This document shows positions 1 to 11,094 of a stretch of 64,000 nucleotides of DNA, piece by piece (within the stretch, counting starts at the first letter, position 1; the number at the start of each line of letters is the position of its first letter). Under the pieces are notes generated by a model that saw only the letters and a program-made list of their open reading frames with translations, had not been told where the DNA came from and ran no database searches. The translations under genes and the position numbers were made by a program. The DNA comes from Bufo bufo (lineage: Eukaryota; Chordata; Amphibia; Anura; Bufonidae): contig NC_053392.1 in NCBI RefSeq assembly GCF_905171765.1, positions 34,914,956 through 34,978,955 on the forward strand. Direction: 5' to 3'.

Positions 1-698
1 ATAACGATAGCAGTAATAATGAATACATTAAATATAATATAATAGTCTATGTGTAATAAAAATATTACAATAAAAATAATGCTATTAAATCTAATAATAA
101 TTGGTGATTGTTTACAGATATTTTTATTGTGTGTTGAATATATCAGCTCTATGTGATCTCCTCTGGGTCTCCTCTGAGCACGAGTCACAGAGCAATATTT
201 GCCAAGTAACGGTCTTAATAATTGATTACATCCCTAAAGCAGACACATAACACAATGCTTCTTGTATGGGAGGACTCTGCGGGCACAATTAGCATCAGCC
301 ACCCTTGGGGAACCTCCATCCTACAAAACTCCCCTCCCAAAAGACATGATTAACTTATCAGGACACAGAGTTACAGTTCTCTGAAAAAGGAAAAGGAAAG
401 TGTACCTGTCAGAAACAAGAGGCGGCAGCCGACGTGCTGGGCATATGGGCAATGACTGCGAGGACTAAGTGTGACTGTAATGTATGGGACATGCAGAGAG
501 CTATTGATTTCTTCTGCTCACTATGTAATTGCTAGACTGAGGCTCTAATGGACTTGAAGCTACACCGTAGTTCTATACCTGCTCTATACTATATCAGGCG
601 GACAAATTCAATCACAAAATGAAAATTATTTTCACTTCACAAGAAATATAAAAAAAAGTCATTGTATAATATATATAATAGCATATATGTGCAAAGTG
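1..698. other. AT-rich sequence, no gene seen
   Basis: No long reading frame, RNA gene or recognisable element is visible. The last 60 bases become very AT-rich and lead directly into the 35-bp satellite, whose first unit starts near 699. Confidence 0.5.
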
Positions 699-2839
699 CT
701 CCTATGTACAAGAATATAACTACTATAATACTGCTCCTATGTACAAGAATATAACTACTATAATACTGCTCCTATGTACAATAATATAACTACTATAATA
801 CTGCTCCTATGTACAATAATATAACTACTATAATACTGCTCCTATGTACAATAATATATCTACTATAATACTGCCCCTATGTACAGGAATATAACTACTA
901 TAATACTGCTCCTATGTACAAGAATATAACTACTATAATACTGCTCCTATGTACAAGAATATAACTACTATAATACTGCCCCTATGTACAATAATATAAC
1001 TACTATAATACTGCTCCTATGTACAAGAATATAACTACTATAATACTGCTCCTATGTACAGGAATATAACTATTATAATACTGCTCCTATGTACAAGAAT
1101 ATAACTACTATAATACTGCTCCTATGTACAAGAATATAACTACTATAATACTGCCCCTATGTACAAGAATATAACTACTATAATACTGCTCCTATGTACA
1201 AGAATATAACTACTATAATACTGCTCCTATGTACAAGAATATAACTACTATAATACTGCTCCTATATACAAGAATATAACTACTATAATACTGCTCCTAT
1301 GTACAAGAATATAACTACTATAATACTGCCTCCTATGTATAAGAATATAACTACTATAATACTGCTCCTATGTACAAGAATATAACTACTATAATACTGC
1401 TCCTATGTACAAGAATATAACTACTATAATACTGCCTCCTATGTATAAGAATATAACTACTATAATACTGCTCCTATGTACAAGAATATAACTACTATAA
1501 TACTGTCTCCTATGTACAAGAATATAACTACTATAATACGGCTCCTATGTACAAGAATATAACTACTATAATACTGCCTCCTATGTACAAGAATATAACT
1601 ACTATAATACTGCCTCCTATGTACAAGAATATAACTACTATAATACTGCTCCTATGTGCAAGAATATAACTACTATAATACTGCTCCTATGTACAAGAAT
1701 ATAACTACTATAATACTGCTCCTATGTACAGGAATATAACTACTATAATACTGCTCCTATGTACAAGAATATAACTACTATAATACTGCTCCTATGTACA
1801 GGAATATAACTACTATAATACTGCTCCTATGTACAAGAATATAACTACTATACTACTGCTCCTATGTGCAAGAATATAACTACTATACTACTGCTCCTAT
1901 GTACAAGAATATAACTACTATAATACTGCTCCTATGTACAAGAATATAACTACTATACTACTGCTCCTATGTGCAAGAATATAACTACTATACTACTGCT
2001 CCTATGTACAAGAATATAACTACTATAATACTGCTCCTATGTACAAGAATATAACTACTATAATACTGCTCCTATGTACAAGAATATAACTACTATAATA
2101 CTGCTCCTATATACAAGAATATAACTACTATAATACTGCTCCTATATACAAGAATATAACTACTATAATACTGCTCCTATGTACAAGAATATAACTACTA
2201 TAATACTGCCTCCTATGTATAAGAATATAACTACTATAATACTGCTCCTATGTACAAGAATATAACTACTATAATACTGCTCCTATGTACAAGAATATAA
2301 CTACTATAATACTGCCTCCTATGTATAAGAATATAACTACTATAATACTGCTCCTATGTACAAGAATATAACGACTATAATACTGCTCCTATGTACAAGA
2401 ATATAACTACTATAATACTGCTCCTATGTACAAGAATATAACTACTATAATACTGCCTCCTATGTACAAGAATATAACTACTATAATACTGCCTCCTATG
2501 TACAAGAATATAACTACTATAATACTGCTCCTATGTGCAAGAATATAACTACTATAATACTGCTCCTATGTACAAGAATATAACTACTATAATACTGCTC
2601 CTATGTACAGGAATATAACTACTATAATACTGCTCCTATGTACAAGAATATAACTACTATAATACTGCTCCTATGTACAGGAATATAACTACTATACTAC
2701 TGCTCCTATGTACAAGAATATAACTACTATAATACTGCTCCTATGTACAAGAATATAACTACTATAATACTGCCTCCTATGTACAAGAATATAACTACTA
2801 TAATACTGCTCTTCTGTACAAGAATATAACTACTATAAT
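699..2839 (+). repeat. 35-bp satellite array, plus orientation, segment 1
   Basis: About 61 head-to-tail copies of a 35-bp unit that begins CTCCTATGTACAAGAATA and continues with an ACTACTATAATACTG-type tail. Some units are 36 bp through an extra C (CCTCCTATG). Variants such as GTGCAAG, TACAGG, TATATAC and ACTATACTACTG recur in the same order at about 1560-1850 and 2455-2720, so there is higher-order repetition. The unit length is not a multiple of three, and reading frames across it are not meaningful. Confidence 0.97.
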
Positions 2840-2949
2840 GATCTTTTTATTTAAAAACAGGCAACAAAATATTACAATACATTTACAATAAAATCATAGA
2901 AAAGAATAATATAAAGTGACATCACTTTTATAATACACATCATAACGCA

Positions 2950-3189
2950 TTATCCAATTGCTGACACATGGATGTTCCTCCAGTACACGTTATTGCGGTT
3001 ATTTTTCATGTCTTTCTTATATATCATCTTCAGACTTTCCAGGATATTATATAAGATTTTATCACAGGTCAGGAGCTCTCTGTTGATGACCAGGCAGCAC
3101 CGCGCACACCACAGATGGTACATGGTCACCACATTCACTACATACAAGGAACTTCTGCTGTATTGTCTGAGCTGCAAACACCTGAGCAT
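2950..3189 (-). pseudogene. Possible C-terminal remnant of LINE A ORF2
   Basis: An open stretch of about 79 codons with a His/Cys-containing start (MYHLWCARC), then a helical, basic end rich in Lys and Asn that stops shortly before the element's 3' end. Its place just before the 3' terminus, with a Trp-x-Ala-Arg style core, fits the tail of a LINE ORF2. It is out of frame with the upstream endonuclease fragment, as expected if an internal deletion joined the two. It could instead be chance open 3' UTR. Confidence 0.35.
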
Positions 3190-3319
3190 TGCTCTTCAAA
3201 TAAGTCTCCTGTAAGAAGAAGATGTCAGATCTCTCCTGAGACAGACGCTGGTAGATCGCCTGCCGCCTGTTTTTAGTCTTCACACTATTCACATTTATAG
3301 AGCTGATTCTCAGCCTCAT
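3062..3319 (-). pseudogene. LINE A ORF2 5' fragment (start of APE endonuclease)
   Basis: The frame opens 9 nt after the ORF1 stop codon, a compact ORF1/ORF2 arrangement seen in many LINEs. The first 40 or so residues hold two hallmarks of an APE-type endonuclease: the SINVN motif with the catalytic Asn, and QETYL with the catalytic Glu. After about residue 45 the similarity stops, and the frame runs into a different Cys/His-containing reading and ends. None of the downstream endonuclease motifs (GDFN, SDHxP) and no reverse-transcriptase motifs are present. This fragment cannot encode retrotransposition functions. Confidence 0.75.
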
Positions 3320-3328
3320 CCAGGACAC

Positions 3329-5821
3329 TTAGTTTTTCTTATTCTTTTTTCTCCTTCCACTACTGTGACCTTTAGAACCCCATCTTTTGGTGGACACTGA
3401 AGGGTCAGGTTCATCTTCCAGAGGGTCACCATCAGGGTTATGTGAAGAAACATAGTCCATTTCAACCTTTTCTTCGGACTCTTCTTCCCCTAGCGCCCCG
3501 TACTGCCCGGAGGTTATGGCCAGCACTGGCGGATCCGGGGTTTTCTTTGCTGTAGTGCTGTTCTTTCTTTTTATAGTCTGAAACCCGTCTTCATCCACAG
3601 AGGACCTCCTGAGCTTTCTGAGCCCTGCAGCTGGACCATCAGGCTTTGTAGACGTAGAGGGCAGTTCTTTAGGTGGTTTGACAGCTAGTTTACTGGTCAC
3701 TTTACTCTGCAGATGAGAATTCTCTTCTGGTACTTGTAGTGCTACAGATGGTACTTTAGTTTCCACAGCAGGATTTCTGGATTTCAAAGTCTTTTCAATA
3801 GCTGGTACTTTTGGTTCAGCAGATGTTGGTACTTGCAATGGAGTAGTTTGGCTATCAATCTCCAACTCTGCCGGTACTTGTAGTGCATCAGCAGGGTCAA
3901 CACTCTCTACAGCAGGGTCACTAGTACTTTGCATTACTTCAGTATGAGGATTACCAGTTTCTGGGGCTGTATCTGCTCTTGCAGTGACATCCTCCTGACC
4001 TTCCTCCATGGCCTCTGAGAAGATCTCATCACTGCCTTTATTATGATCTGCATGCGGACATTCCCGGAACGTATGACCAGATCCTAAACACAGGTTACAG
4101 ATTATCGGACCTGTACAGTCGTCCTTTGAATGACCAAACTGTCCACAAAATGAGCACTTAATACGGGAGCAGTTGATGGCGAGATGCCTGCCCCCACATC
4201 TGTGACACAGTCGCGGCTGACCGGGGTAGTAGCATATCCCTCTCTCTGAGCCCAGGTAGAAGGAGTGCGGCAGATGTCTGGTCACACCATTGTTCTGCGC
4301 TAGTTGTACCATCACGGTGTATCCGCCATTCCAGATGTCCTCCTCATCATAGATTTTTACGGGATGACTCTTCAACAGACACTGTCTGCTCAGCCAGTGC
4401 TCCAGATCTGCCAGCGCCACCACCTCAGACTGGAACAATATGGTGGCCCTCACTACCTGAGGCTTGGACAGCTGGATCACCTGTAGATGCTCCCAGATTG
4501 ACTGCTCTTTCGTGTCATTGTATATGTTCCAGAATAAGTCCAGATCATACTGAAGCTTAAAGCTGATGTCATAGATCCTGCTGGAGGGAATATGGATCAG
4601 GGCGTACACCTCAGAGGCCTTAAATTTCATGAAGTCCTTCAGAAGAACTTTCCCTATGTACAGTCTGGAGGGGAGGCTATCTTCTGGACCCGTATACTTA
4701 ATCCGTACAGCGTTCCTCCTCAGAGGTGGAGGGTTAGCCGGCCTTGTAACATTGGAGAACAGTCTCCTGAATTGTGGACGGTCAGCAGGAGGATCAGTGC
4801 TGGGCCTCTCCTCTACAGGCTTACTGACTCCAGATTGTCCTGCAGATCCACCTGTGTCTGCTCCAGACTGCTGTGCAGCCGACACTGTGGACGGCTGAGG
4901 GTCCTGTATACTGACCTCCATGTCTGCTCTAGTCTGTGTAGTTGTCTCTTCTGAGAGCTGATCGAGCGGGGTCTCAATCACAGCACTGAGCGGGGTCTCA
5001 ATCACAGCACTGAGCGGGGTCTCCCCCACAGCACTGAGCAGGGTCTCCCCCACAGCACTGAGCGGGGTCTCCCCCACAGCACTGAGCGGGGTCTCCCCCA
5101 CAGCACTGAGCGGGGTCTCCCCCACAGCACTGAGCGGGGTCTCCCCCACAGCACTGAGCGGGGTCTCCCCCACAGCACCGAGCGGGGTCTCCCCCACAGC
5201 ACCTAGCGGGGTCTCCCCCACAGCACCTAGCGGGGTCTCCCCCACAGCACCTAGCGGGGTCTCCCCCACAGCACCTAGCGGGGTCTCCCCCACAGCACCT
5301 AGCGGGGTCTCCCCCACAGCACTGAGCGGGGTCTCCTCCACAGCACTGGGCAGGGTCTCCCCCACAGCACTGAGCGGGGTCTCCCCCACAGCACTGAGCG
5401 GGGTCTCCCCCACAGCACCTAGCGGGGTCTCCTCCACAGCACTGAGCGGGGTCTCATCCACAGCACTGAGCGGGGTCTCCCCCACAGCACTGAGCGGGGT
5501 CTCCCCCACAGCACCGAGCGGGGTCTCCTCCACAGCACTTAGCGGGGTCTCCTCCACAGCACTGAGCGGGGTCTCAATCACAATGTCCATACATGATGCA
5601 CTCTCCTGCTCACACACAGGATTGCTGTTCTCATTCACTTCAGCAGAGTTACAAGCTGAGTCCACTGCAATTAACTCCTTGTTGGATGGCTCACTTTGCT
5701 CCATAATATTCCCAGCATTTTCAGAGACTGACTGCTCAGACCTCATACATAGTGACCCTGAAAGCAGTGACCCTCCAGGCGCTGCACCCACACATCTCTG
5801 AGGGTGTCCTTGCTTCACCAT
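3329..5821 (-). CDS. LINE A ORF1: gag-like nucleic-acid-binding protein with three zinc knuckles
   Basis: An open frame of 830 codons from the ATG at 5821. In order it has an acidic, Ser/Glu-rich N-terminus; 25 tandem 8-residue repeats (ETPLSAVG type, about residues 83-282); a Pro/Thr-rich linker; a folded region at about residues 370-530 that starts near RRNAVRIKYTG and resembles the RRM-like or DUF4283-like domain in front of LINE zinc knuckles; three CCHC knuckles at about 539-588 (CHRCGGRHLAINC, CSFCGQFGHSKDDC, CNLCLGSGHTFREC); then a long low-complexity Pro/Thr/Val tail ending in a Lys/Asn-rich basic stretch. Such proteins coat the LINE RNA in the cytoplasmic RNP. The frame is intact although ORF2 is gone. 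An in-frame upstream segment (5846-6268) is separated from it by a single TAG, so the original protein was probably about 140 residues longer. Confidence 0.8.
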   Translation of the reverse strand: MVKQGHPQRCVGAAPGGSLLSGSLCMRSEQSVSENAGNIMEQSEPSNKELIAVDSACNSAEVNENSNPVCEQESASCMDIVIETPLSAVEETPLSAVEETPLGAVGETPLSAVGETPLSAVDETPLSAVEETPLGAVGETPLSAVGETPLSAVGETLPSAVEETPLSAVGETPLGAVGETPLGAVGETPLGAVGETPLGAVGETPLGAVGETPLGAVGETPLSAVGETPLSAVGETPLSAVGETPLSAVGETPLSAVGETLLSAVGETPLSAVIETPLSAVIETPLDQLSEETTTQTRADMEVSIQDPQPSTVSAAQQSGADTGGSAGQSGVSKPVEERPSTDPPADRPQFRRLFSNVTRPANPPPLRRNAVRIKYTGPEDSLPSRLYIGKVLLKDFMKFKASEVYALIHIPSSRIYDISFKLQYDLDLFWNIYNDTKEQSIWEHLQVIQLSKPQVVRATILFQSEVVALADLEHWLSRQCLLKSHPVKIYDEEDIWNGGYTVMVQLAQNNGVTRHLPHSFYLGSERGICYYPGQPRLCHRCGGRHLAINCSRIKCSFCGQFGHSKDDCTGPIICNLCLGSGHTFRECPHADHNKGSDEIFSEAMEEGQEDVTARADTAPETGNPHTEVMQSTSDPAVESVDPADALQVPAELEIDSQTTPLQVPTSAEPKVPAIEKTLKSRNPAVETKVPSVALQVPEENSHLQSKVTSKLAVKPPKELPSTSTKPDGPAAGLRKLRRSSVDEDGFQTIKRKNSTTAKKTPDPPVLAITSGQYGALGEEESEEKVEMDYVSSHNPDGDPLEDEPDPSVSTKRWGSKGHSSGRRKKNKKN
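4976..5575 (-). repeat. 24-bp coding minisatellite inside LINE A ORF1
   Basis: Twenty-five perfect-register copies of a 24-bp unit encoding an octapeptide of the ETPLSAVG, ETPLGAVG or ETPLSAVE type. Six consecutive identical ETPLGAVG units sit in the middle, which suggests recent expansion by slippage or unequal exchange. Because 24 is a multiple of three, copy-number change keeps ORF1 open. Confidence 0.95.
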
Positions 5822-5845
5822 ATTATGCACATTGCTGTAATCTTT

Positions 5846-6268
5846 CTATTTTATTTCTATGATTTCTTTCATCTTCACATTCTGGGCTCTGGCCTCCCTC
5901 TTTTTCTCCATTGCCCAGCTTTCCACTTTAGGTATTGTGTTTTTACCTTTATCTAATTTATCTTTTAATATATCCAGTTCTTGTGTGCAGTCATCCAGGC
6001 ATTCATACTTCATCAGCTTTTTCTTGGGATCAGCCTCTGTCTTTATCTCATCTCTTAACTTAGAAATGCGCCTTTCCAGTTTAAATAAACTTTTCTTTGT
6101 CACAGTGGTACTTAATCCAGAAGCACTACAAGTTTCAGTTGACTCACCAGCCACCACTTCCAGATCATCGTTTCCAAGATCTCCATGCTGCAGGCCACAC
6201 TCCAAGCTCTGGGCTTTCCCAGGATCATCAGCCCAGCTCCCCTCCCCTCCACCTGGGTCAGAAGCCAT
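5846..6268 (-). pseudogene. N-terminal segment of LINE A ORF1, ended by an in-frame TAG
   Basis: About 140 codons from the ATG at 6268 (MASDPGGGEG start). A Gly/Asp/Ser-rich head is followed by a charged heptad-like stretch (FKLERRISKLRDEIKTEAD) that looks like a coiled coil, and a Lys-rich end. The stop codon is TAG at 5846-5848. The same frame then stays open through the ORF1 ATG at 5821 to the ORF1 stop. It could be a nonsense-mutated N-terminus, a separate small ORF, or a readthrough arrangement. The nonsense mutation is simplest. Upstream of 6268 the frame runs into satellite sequence and is not coding. Confidence 0.6.
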
Positions 6269-6309
6269 GCCCCCTCCCTGCAGGGAGCTCAGCAGCACAC
6301 GTCTATCCT

Positions 6310-9290
6310 CTCCTATGGACAAGAATAGAACTACTATAATACTGCCTCCTATGTACAAGAATATAACTACTATAATACTGCCTCCTATGTACAAGAATAT
6401 AACTACTATAATACTGCTCCTATGTGCAAGAATATAACTACTATAATACTGCTCCTATGTACAAGAATATAACTACTATAATACTGCTCCTATGTACAGG
6501 AATATAACTACTATAATACTGCTCCTATGTACAAGAATATAACTACTATAATACTGCTCCTATGTACAGGAATATAACTACTATACTACTGCTCCTATGT
6601 ACAAGAATATAACTACTATAATACTGCTCCTATGTACAAGAATATAACTACTATAATACTGCTCCTATGTGCAAGAATATAACTACTATACTACTGCTCC
6701 TATGTACAAGAATATAACTACTATAATACTGCTCCTATGTACAAGAATATAACTACTATAATACTGATCCTATGTACAAGAATATAACTACTATAATACG
6801 GCTCCTATGTACAAGAATATAATTACTATAATACTGCTCCTATGTACAAGAATATAACTACTATAATACTGCTCCTATGTACAAGAATATAACTACTATA
6901 ATACTGCTCCTATGTACAAGAATATAACTACTATAATACTGCCCTATGTACAGGAATATAACTACTATACTACTGCTCCTATGTACAAGAATATAACTAC
7001 TATACTACTGCTCCTATGTACAGGAATATAACTACTATACTACTGCTCCTATGTACAAGAATATAACTACTATAATACTGCTCCTATGTACAAGAATATA
7101 ACTACTATAATACTGCTCCTATGTACAAGAATATAACTACTATAATACTGCTCCTATGTACAAGAATATAACTACTATAATACTGCTCCTATGTACAAGA
7201 ATATAACTACTATAATACTGCTCCTATGTACAAGAATATAACTACTATAATACTGCTCCTATGTACAAGAATATAACTGCTATAATACTGCTCCTATGTA
7301 CACGAATATAACTACTATAATACTGCTCCTATGTACAAGAATATAACTACTATAATACTGCCTCCTATGTACAAGAATACAACTACTATAGTACTGCCTC
7401 CTATGTACAAGAATATAACTACTATAATACTGCTCCTATGTACAAGAATATAACTACTATAATACTGCCTCCTATGTACAAGAATATAACTACTATAGTA
7501 CTGCTCCTATGTACAAGAATATAACTACTATAATACTGCTCCTATGTACAAGAATATAACTACTATAATACTGCTTCTATGTACAAGAATATAACTACTA
7601 TAATACTGCTCCTATGTACAAGAATATAACTACTATAATACTGCCTCCTATGTACAAGAATATAACTACTATAATACTGCCTCCTATGTACAAGAATATA
7701 ACTACTATAATACTGCTCCTATGTACAAGAATATAACTACTATAATACTGCTCCTATGTACAAGAATATAACTACTATAATACTGCCTCCTATGTACAAG
7801 AATATAACTACTATAATACTGCTTCCTATGTACAAGAATATAACTACTATAATACTGCTCCTATGTACAAGAATATAACTACTATAATACTGCCTCCTAT
7901 GTGCAAGAATATAACTGCTATAATACTGCCTCCTATGTACAGGAATATAACTGCTATAATACTGCCTCCTATGTACAAGAATATAACTACTATAATACTG
8001 CTCCTATGTACAAGAATATAACTACTATAATACTGCTCCTATGTACAAGAATATAACTACTATAATACTGCTCCTATGTACAAGAATATAACTACTATAA
8101 TACTGCTCCTATGTACAAGAATATAACTACTATAACACTGCCTCCTATGTACAAGAATATAACTACTATAATACTGCCTCCTATGTACAAGAGTATAACT
8201 ACTATAATACTGCTCCTATGTACAAGAATATATCTACTATAATACTGCTCCTATGTACAGGAATATAACTGCTATAACACTGCCTCCTATGTACAAGAAT
8301 ATAACTACTATAATACTGCTCCTATGTACAAGAATATAACTTCTATAATACTGCCTCCTATGTACAAGAATATAACTACTATAATACTGCTCCTATGTAC
8401 AAGAATATAACTACTATAATACTGCTCCTATGTACAAGAATATAACTACTATAATACTGCTCCTATGTACAAGAATATAACTACTATAATACTGCTCCTA
8501 TGTACAAGAATATAACTACTATAATACTGCCTCCTATGTACAAGAAAATAACTACTATAATACTGCCTCCTATGTACAGGAATATAACTACTGTAATACT
8601 GCTCCTATGTACAAGAATATAACTACTATAATACTGCTCCTATGTACAGGAATATAACCACTATAATACTGCCTCCTATGTACAAGAATATAACTACTAT
8701 AATACTGCTCCTATGTACAAGAATATAACTACTATAATACTGCTCCTATGTACAAGAATATAACTACTATAATACTGCCTCCTATGTATAAGAATATAAC
8801 TACTATAATACTGCTCGTATGTACAAGAATATGACTACTATAATACTGCTCCTATATACAAGAATATAACTACTATAATACTGCCTCCTATGTATAAGAA
8901 TATAACTACTATAATACTGCTCCTATGTACAAGAATATAACTACTATAATACTGCTCCTATGTACAAGAATATAACTACTATAATACTGCTCCTATGTAC
9001 AAGAATATAACTACTATAATACTGCTCCTATGTACAAGAATATAACTACTATAATACTGCTCCTATGTACAAGAATATAACTACTATAATACTGCTCCTA
9101 TGTACAAGAATATAACTGCTATAATACTGCTCCTATGTACAAGAATATAACTACTCTAATACTGCTCCTATGTACAAGAATATAACTACTATAATACTGC
9201 CTCCTATGTACAAGAATATAACTACTATAATACTGCTCCTATGTACAAGAATATAACTACTATAATACAGCTCCTATGTACAAGAATATA
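6310..9290 (+). repeat. 35-bp satellite array, plus orientation, segment 2
   Basis: About 85 tandem units, continuing segment 1 on the far side of LINE A. The order of variant units just right of LINE A (two CCTCC units, a GTGCAAG unit, alternating TACAAG/TACAGG, then ACTATACTACTG) repeats the order seen at about 2455-2720. The array ends at the TA where the Tc1 element is inserted. Confidence 0.97.
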
Positions 9291-9500
9291 CAGTGGGGGA
9301 AATAATTATTTGACCCCTCACTGATTTTGTAAGTTTGTCCAATGACAAAGAAATGAAAAGTCTCAGAACAGTATCATTTCAATGGTAGGTTTATTGTAAC
9401 AGTGGCAGATAGCACATCAAAAGGAAAATCGAAAAAATAACTTTAAATAAAAGATAGCAACTGATTTGCATTTCATTGAGTGAAATAAGTATTTGAACCC
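9291..9500 (+). repeat. Left 210-bp terminal inverted repeat of the Tc1 element
   Basis: Reverse-complement match to 10695-10904 over the full 210 bp by eye. Transposase-binding direct repeats are expected at about 9297-9318 and 9480-9501, from the near-identical GAAATAA[T/G]TATTTGA cores. Confidence 0.93.
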
Positions 9501-9655
9501 CTACCAACCATTAAGAGTTCTGGCTCCCACAGAGTGGTTAGACACTTCTACTCAATTAGTCACCCTCATTAAGGACACCTGTCTTAACTAGTCACCTGTA
9601 TAAAAGACACCTGTCCACAGAATCAATCAATCAAGCAGACTCCAAACTCTCCAAC

Positions 9656-10678
9656 ATGGGAAAGACCAAAGAGCTGTCCAAGGATGTCAGAGACAAAATT
9701 GTAGACCTGCACAAGGCTGGAATGGGCTACAAAACCATTAGCAAGAAGCTGGGAGAGAAGGTGACAACTGTTGGTGCGATTGTTCGAAAATGGAAGGAGC
9801 ACAAAATGACCATCAATCGACCTCGCTCTGGGGCTCCACGCAAGATCTCACCTCGTGGGGTGTCAATGGTTCTGAGAAAGGTGAAAAAGCATCCTAGAAC
9901 TACACGGGAGGAGTTAGTTAATGACCTCAAATTAGCAGGGACCACAGTCACCAAGAAAACCATTGGAAACACATTACACCGCAATGGATTAAAATCCTGC
10001 AGGGCTCGCAAGGTCCCCCTGCTCAGGAAGGCACATGTGCAGGCCCGTCTGAAGTTTGCCAATGAACACCGGAATGATTCAGAGAGTGACTGGGAGAAGG
10101 TGCTGTGGTCTGATGAGACCAAAATAGAGCTCTTTGGCATTAACTCAACTCGCTGTGTTTGGAGGAAGAAAAATGCTGCCTATGACCCCCAAAACACCGT
10201 CCCCACCGTCAAGCATGGGGGTGGAAACATTTTGCTTTGGGGGTGTTTTTCTGCTAAGGGCACAGGACAACTTATTCGCATAAACGGGAAAATGGACGGA
10301 GCCATGTATCGTGAAATCCTGAGCGACAACCTCCTTCCCTCTGCCAGGAAACTGAAAATGGGTCGTGGATGGGTGTTCCAGCACGACAATGACCCAAAAC
10401 ATACAGCAAAGGCAACAAAGGAGTGGCTCAAGAAGAAGCACATTAAGGTCATGGAGTGGCCTAGTCAGTCTCCGGACCTTAATCCAATCGAAAACCTATG
10501 GAGGGAGCTCAAGCTCAGAGTTGCACAGAGACAGCCTCGAAACCTTAGGGATTTAGAGATGATCTGCAAAGAGGAGTGGACCAACATTCCTCCTAAAATG
10601 TGCGCAAACTTGGTCATCAATTACAAGAAACGTTTGACCTCTGTGCTTGCAAACAAGGGTTTTTCCACCAAGTATTAA
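9656..10678 (+). CDS. Tc1-family transposase, 340 aa, complete
   Basis: A cut-and-paste DNA transposase that binds the terminal repeats and inserts at TA. Residues 1-110 form the paired-like bipartite DNA-binding region: a first helix-turn-helix near 10-45, a GRPR-like AT-hook motif RPRSGAPRK near 55-63, and a second helix-turn-helix near 70-110. The DDE catalytic triad is complete: D153 in WSDETK, D244 in QHDNDPKHT and E279 in [11 protein letters not shown]. There are 34 residues between the last two, so it is DD34E. The glycine-rich box [14 protein letters not shown] sits at about 187-199. The length of 340 is normal for the family. The ATG follows the left repeat region in the usual place and the stop is TAA. 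No frameshift or stop is visible, so the protein could be functional. The family is certain. The closeness to Passport-type elements is an impression only. Confidence 0.95.
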   Translation: MGKTKELSKDVRDKIVDLHKAGMGYKTISKKLGEKVTTVGAIVRKWKEHKMTINRPRSGAPRKISPRGVSMVLRKVKKHPRTTREELVNDLKLAGTTVTKKTIGNTLHRNGLKSCRARKVPLLRKAHVQARLKFANEHRNDSESDWEKVLWSDETKIELFGINSTRCVWRKKNAAYDPQNTVPTVKHGGGNILLWGCFSAKGTGQLIRINGKMDGAMYREILSDNLLPSARKLKMGRGWVFQHDNDPKHTAKATKEWLKKKHIKVMEWPSQSPDLNPIENLWRELKLRVAQRQPRNLRDLEMICKEEWTNIPPKMCANLVINYKKRLTSVLANKGFSTKY

Positions 10679-10694
10679 GTCTTTTTTTGTTAGA

Positions 10695-10904
10695 GGGTTC
10701 AAATACTTATTTCACTCAATGAAATGCAAATCAGTTGCTATCTTTTATTTAAAGTTATTTTTTCGATTTTCCTTTTGATGTGCTATCTGCCACTGTTACA
10801 ATAAACCTACCATTGAAATGATACTGTTCTGAGACTTTTCATTTCTTTGTCATTGGACAAACTTACAAAATCAGTGAGGGGTCAAATAATTATTTCCCCC
10901 ACTG
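10695..10904 (-). repeat. Right 210-bp terminal inverted repeat of the Tc1 element
   Basis: Mirror of 9291-9500. The match ends at GGGTTC on the inner side, 17 bases after the transposase stop codon. Confidence 0.93.
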
Positions 10905-11094
10905 TATCTACTATAATACTGCTCCTATGTACAAGAATATAACTACTATAATACTGCTCCTATGTACAAGAATATATCTACTATAATACTGCTCCTATGT
11001 ACAAGAATATAACTACTATAATACTGCCTCCTATGTACAAGAATATAACTGCTATAACACTGCCTCCTATGTACAAGAATATAACTACTATAAT
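10905..11094 (+). repeat. 35-bp satellite array, plus orientation, segment 3
   Basis: About five units between the Tc1 element and the hAT-type MITE. The last bases, ACTATAAT at 11087-11094, are the left copy of the MITE's 8-bp target duplication. Confidence 0.95.

Larger units (their letters stand above)
2840..6309 (-). mobile_element. LINE A: ORF1-bearing non-LTR retrotransposon with deleted ORF2
   Basis: A minus-strand non-LTR element embedded in the satellite. Read 5' to 3' on the minus strand it has a coiled-coil-like N-terminal ORF1 segment, a large gag-like ORF1 with three CCHC zinc knuckles, the first part of an APE-type endonuclease ORF, and a short 3' tail with an AATAAA-type signal next to the left junction. 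The endonuclease frame runs only about 45 residues before joining sequence that looks like the far C-terminal end of ORF2. Most of ORF2, including all of the reverse transcriptase, is therefore absent. I see no clear target-site duplication. The satellite register lost or changed about 4 bp at the insertion. The gag-like ORF1 plus APE-type ORF2 suggests the L1/Tx1 group, but the clade is an inference. Confidence 0.85.
9291..10904 (+). mobile_element. Full-length Tc1 transposon (IR/DR type), 1614 bp, apparently intact
   Basis: The element starts and ends with CAGTGGGGGAAATAATTATT in inverted orientation and is flanked by TA on both sides (9289-9290 and 10905-10906), the Tc1/mariner target duplication. 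The terminal inverted repeats are 210 bp long and I see no mismatch between them. Each holds an outer and an inner direct repeat (GGAAATAATTATTTGA at the tip, GTGAAATAAGTATTTGA at the inner end), which is the IR/DR layout of Sleeping Beauty, Frog Prince, Minos and Passport. A single open transposase lies between them. It sits in a satellite unit of the ATATATCTACTATAAT variant. Identical ends and an open frame suggest a recent insertion. Confidence 0.95.

Noticed and set aside
699..2839. CRISPR-like regular repeats
   Set aside because: Units are contiguous without unique spacers, vary in sequence like a satellite, and the window is eukaryotic. The same applies to all other arrays here.
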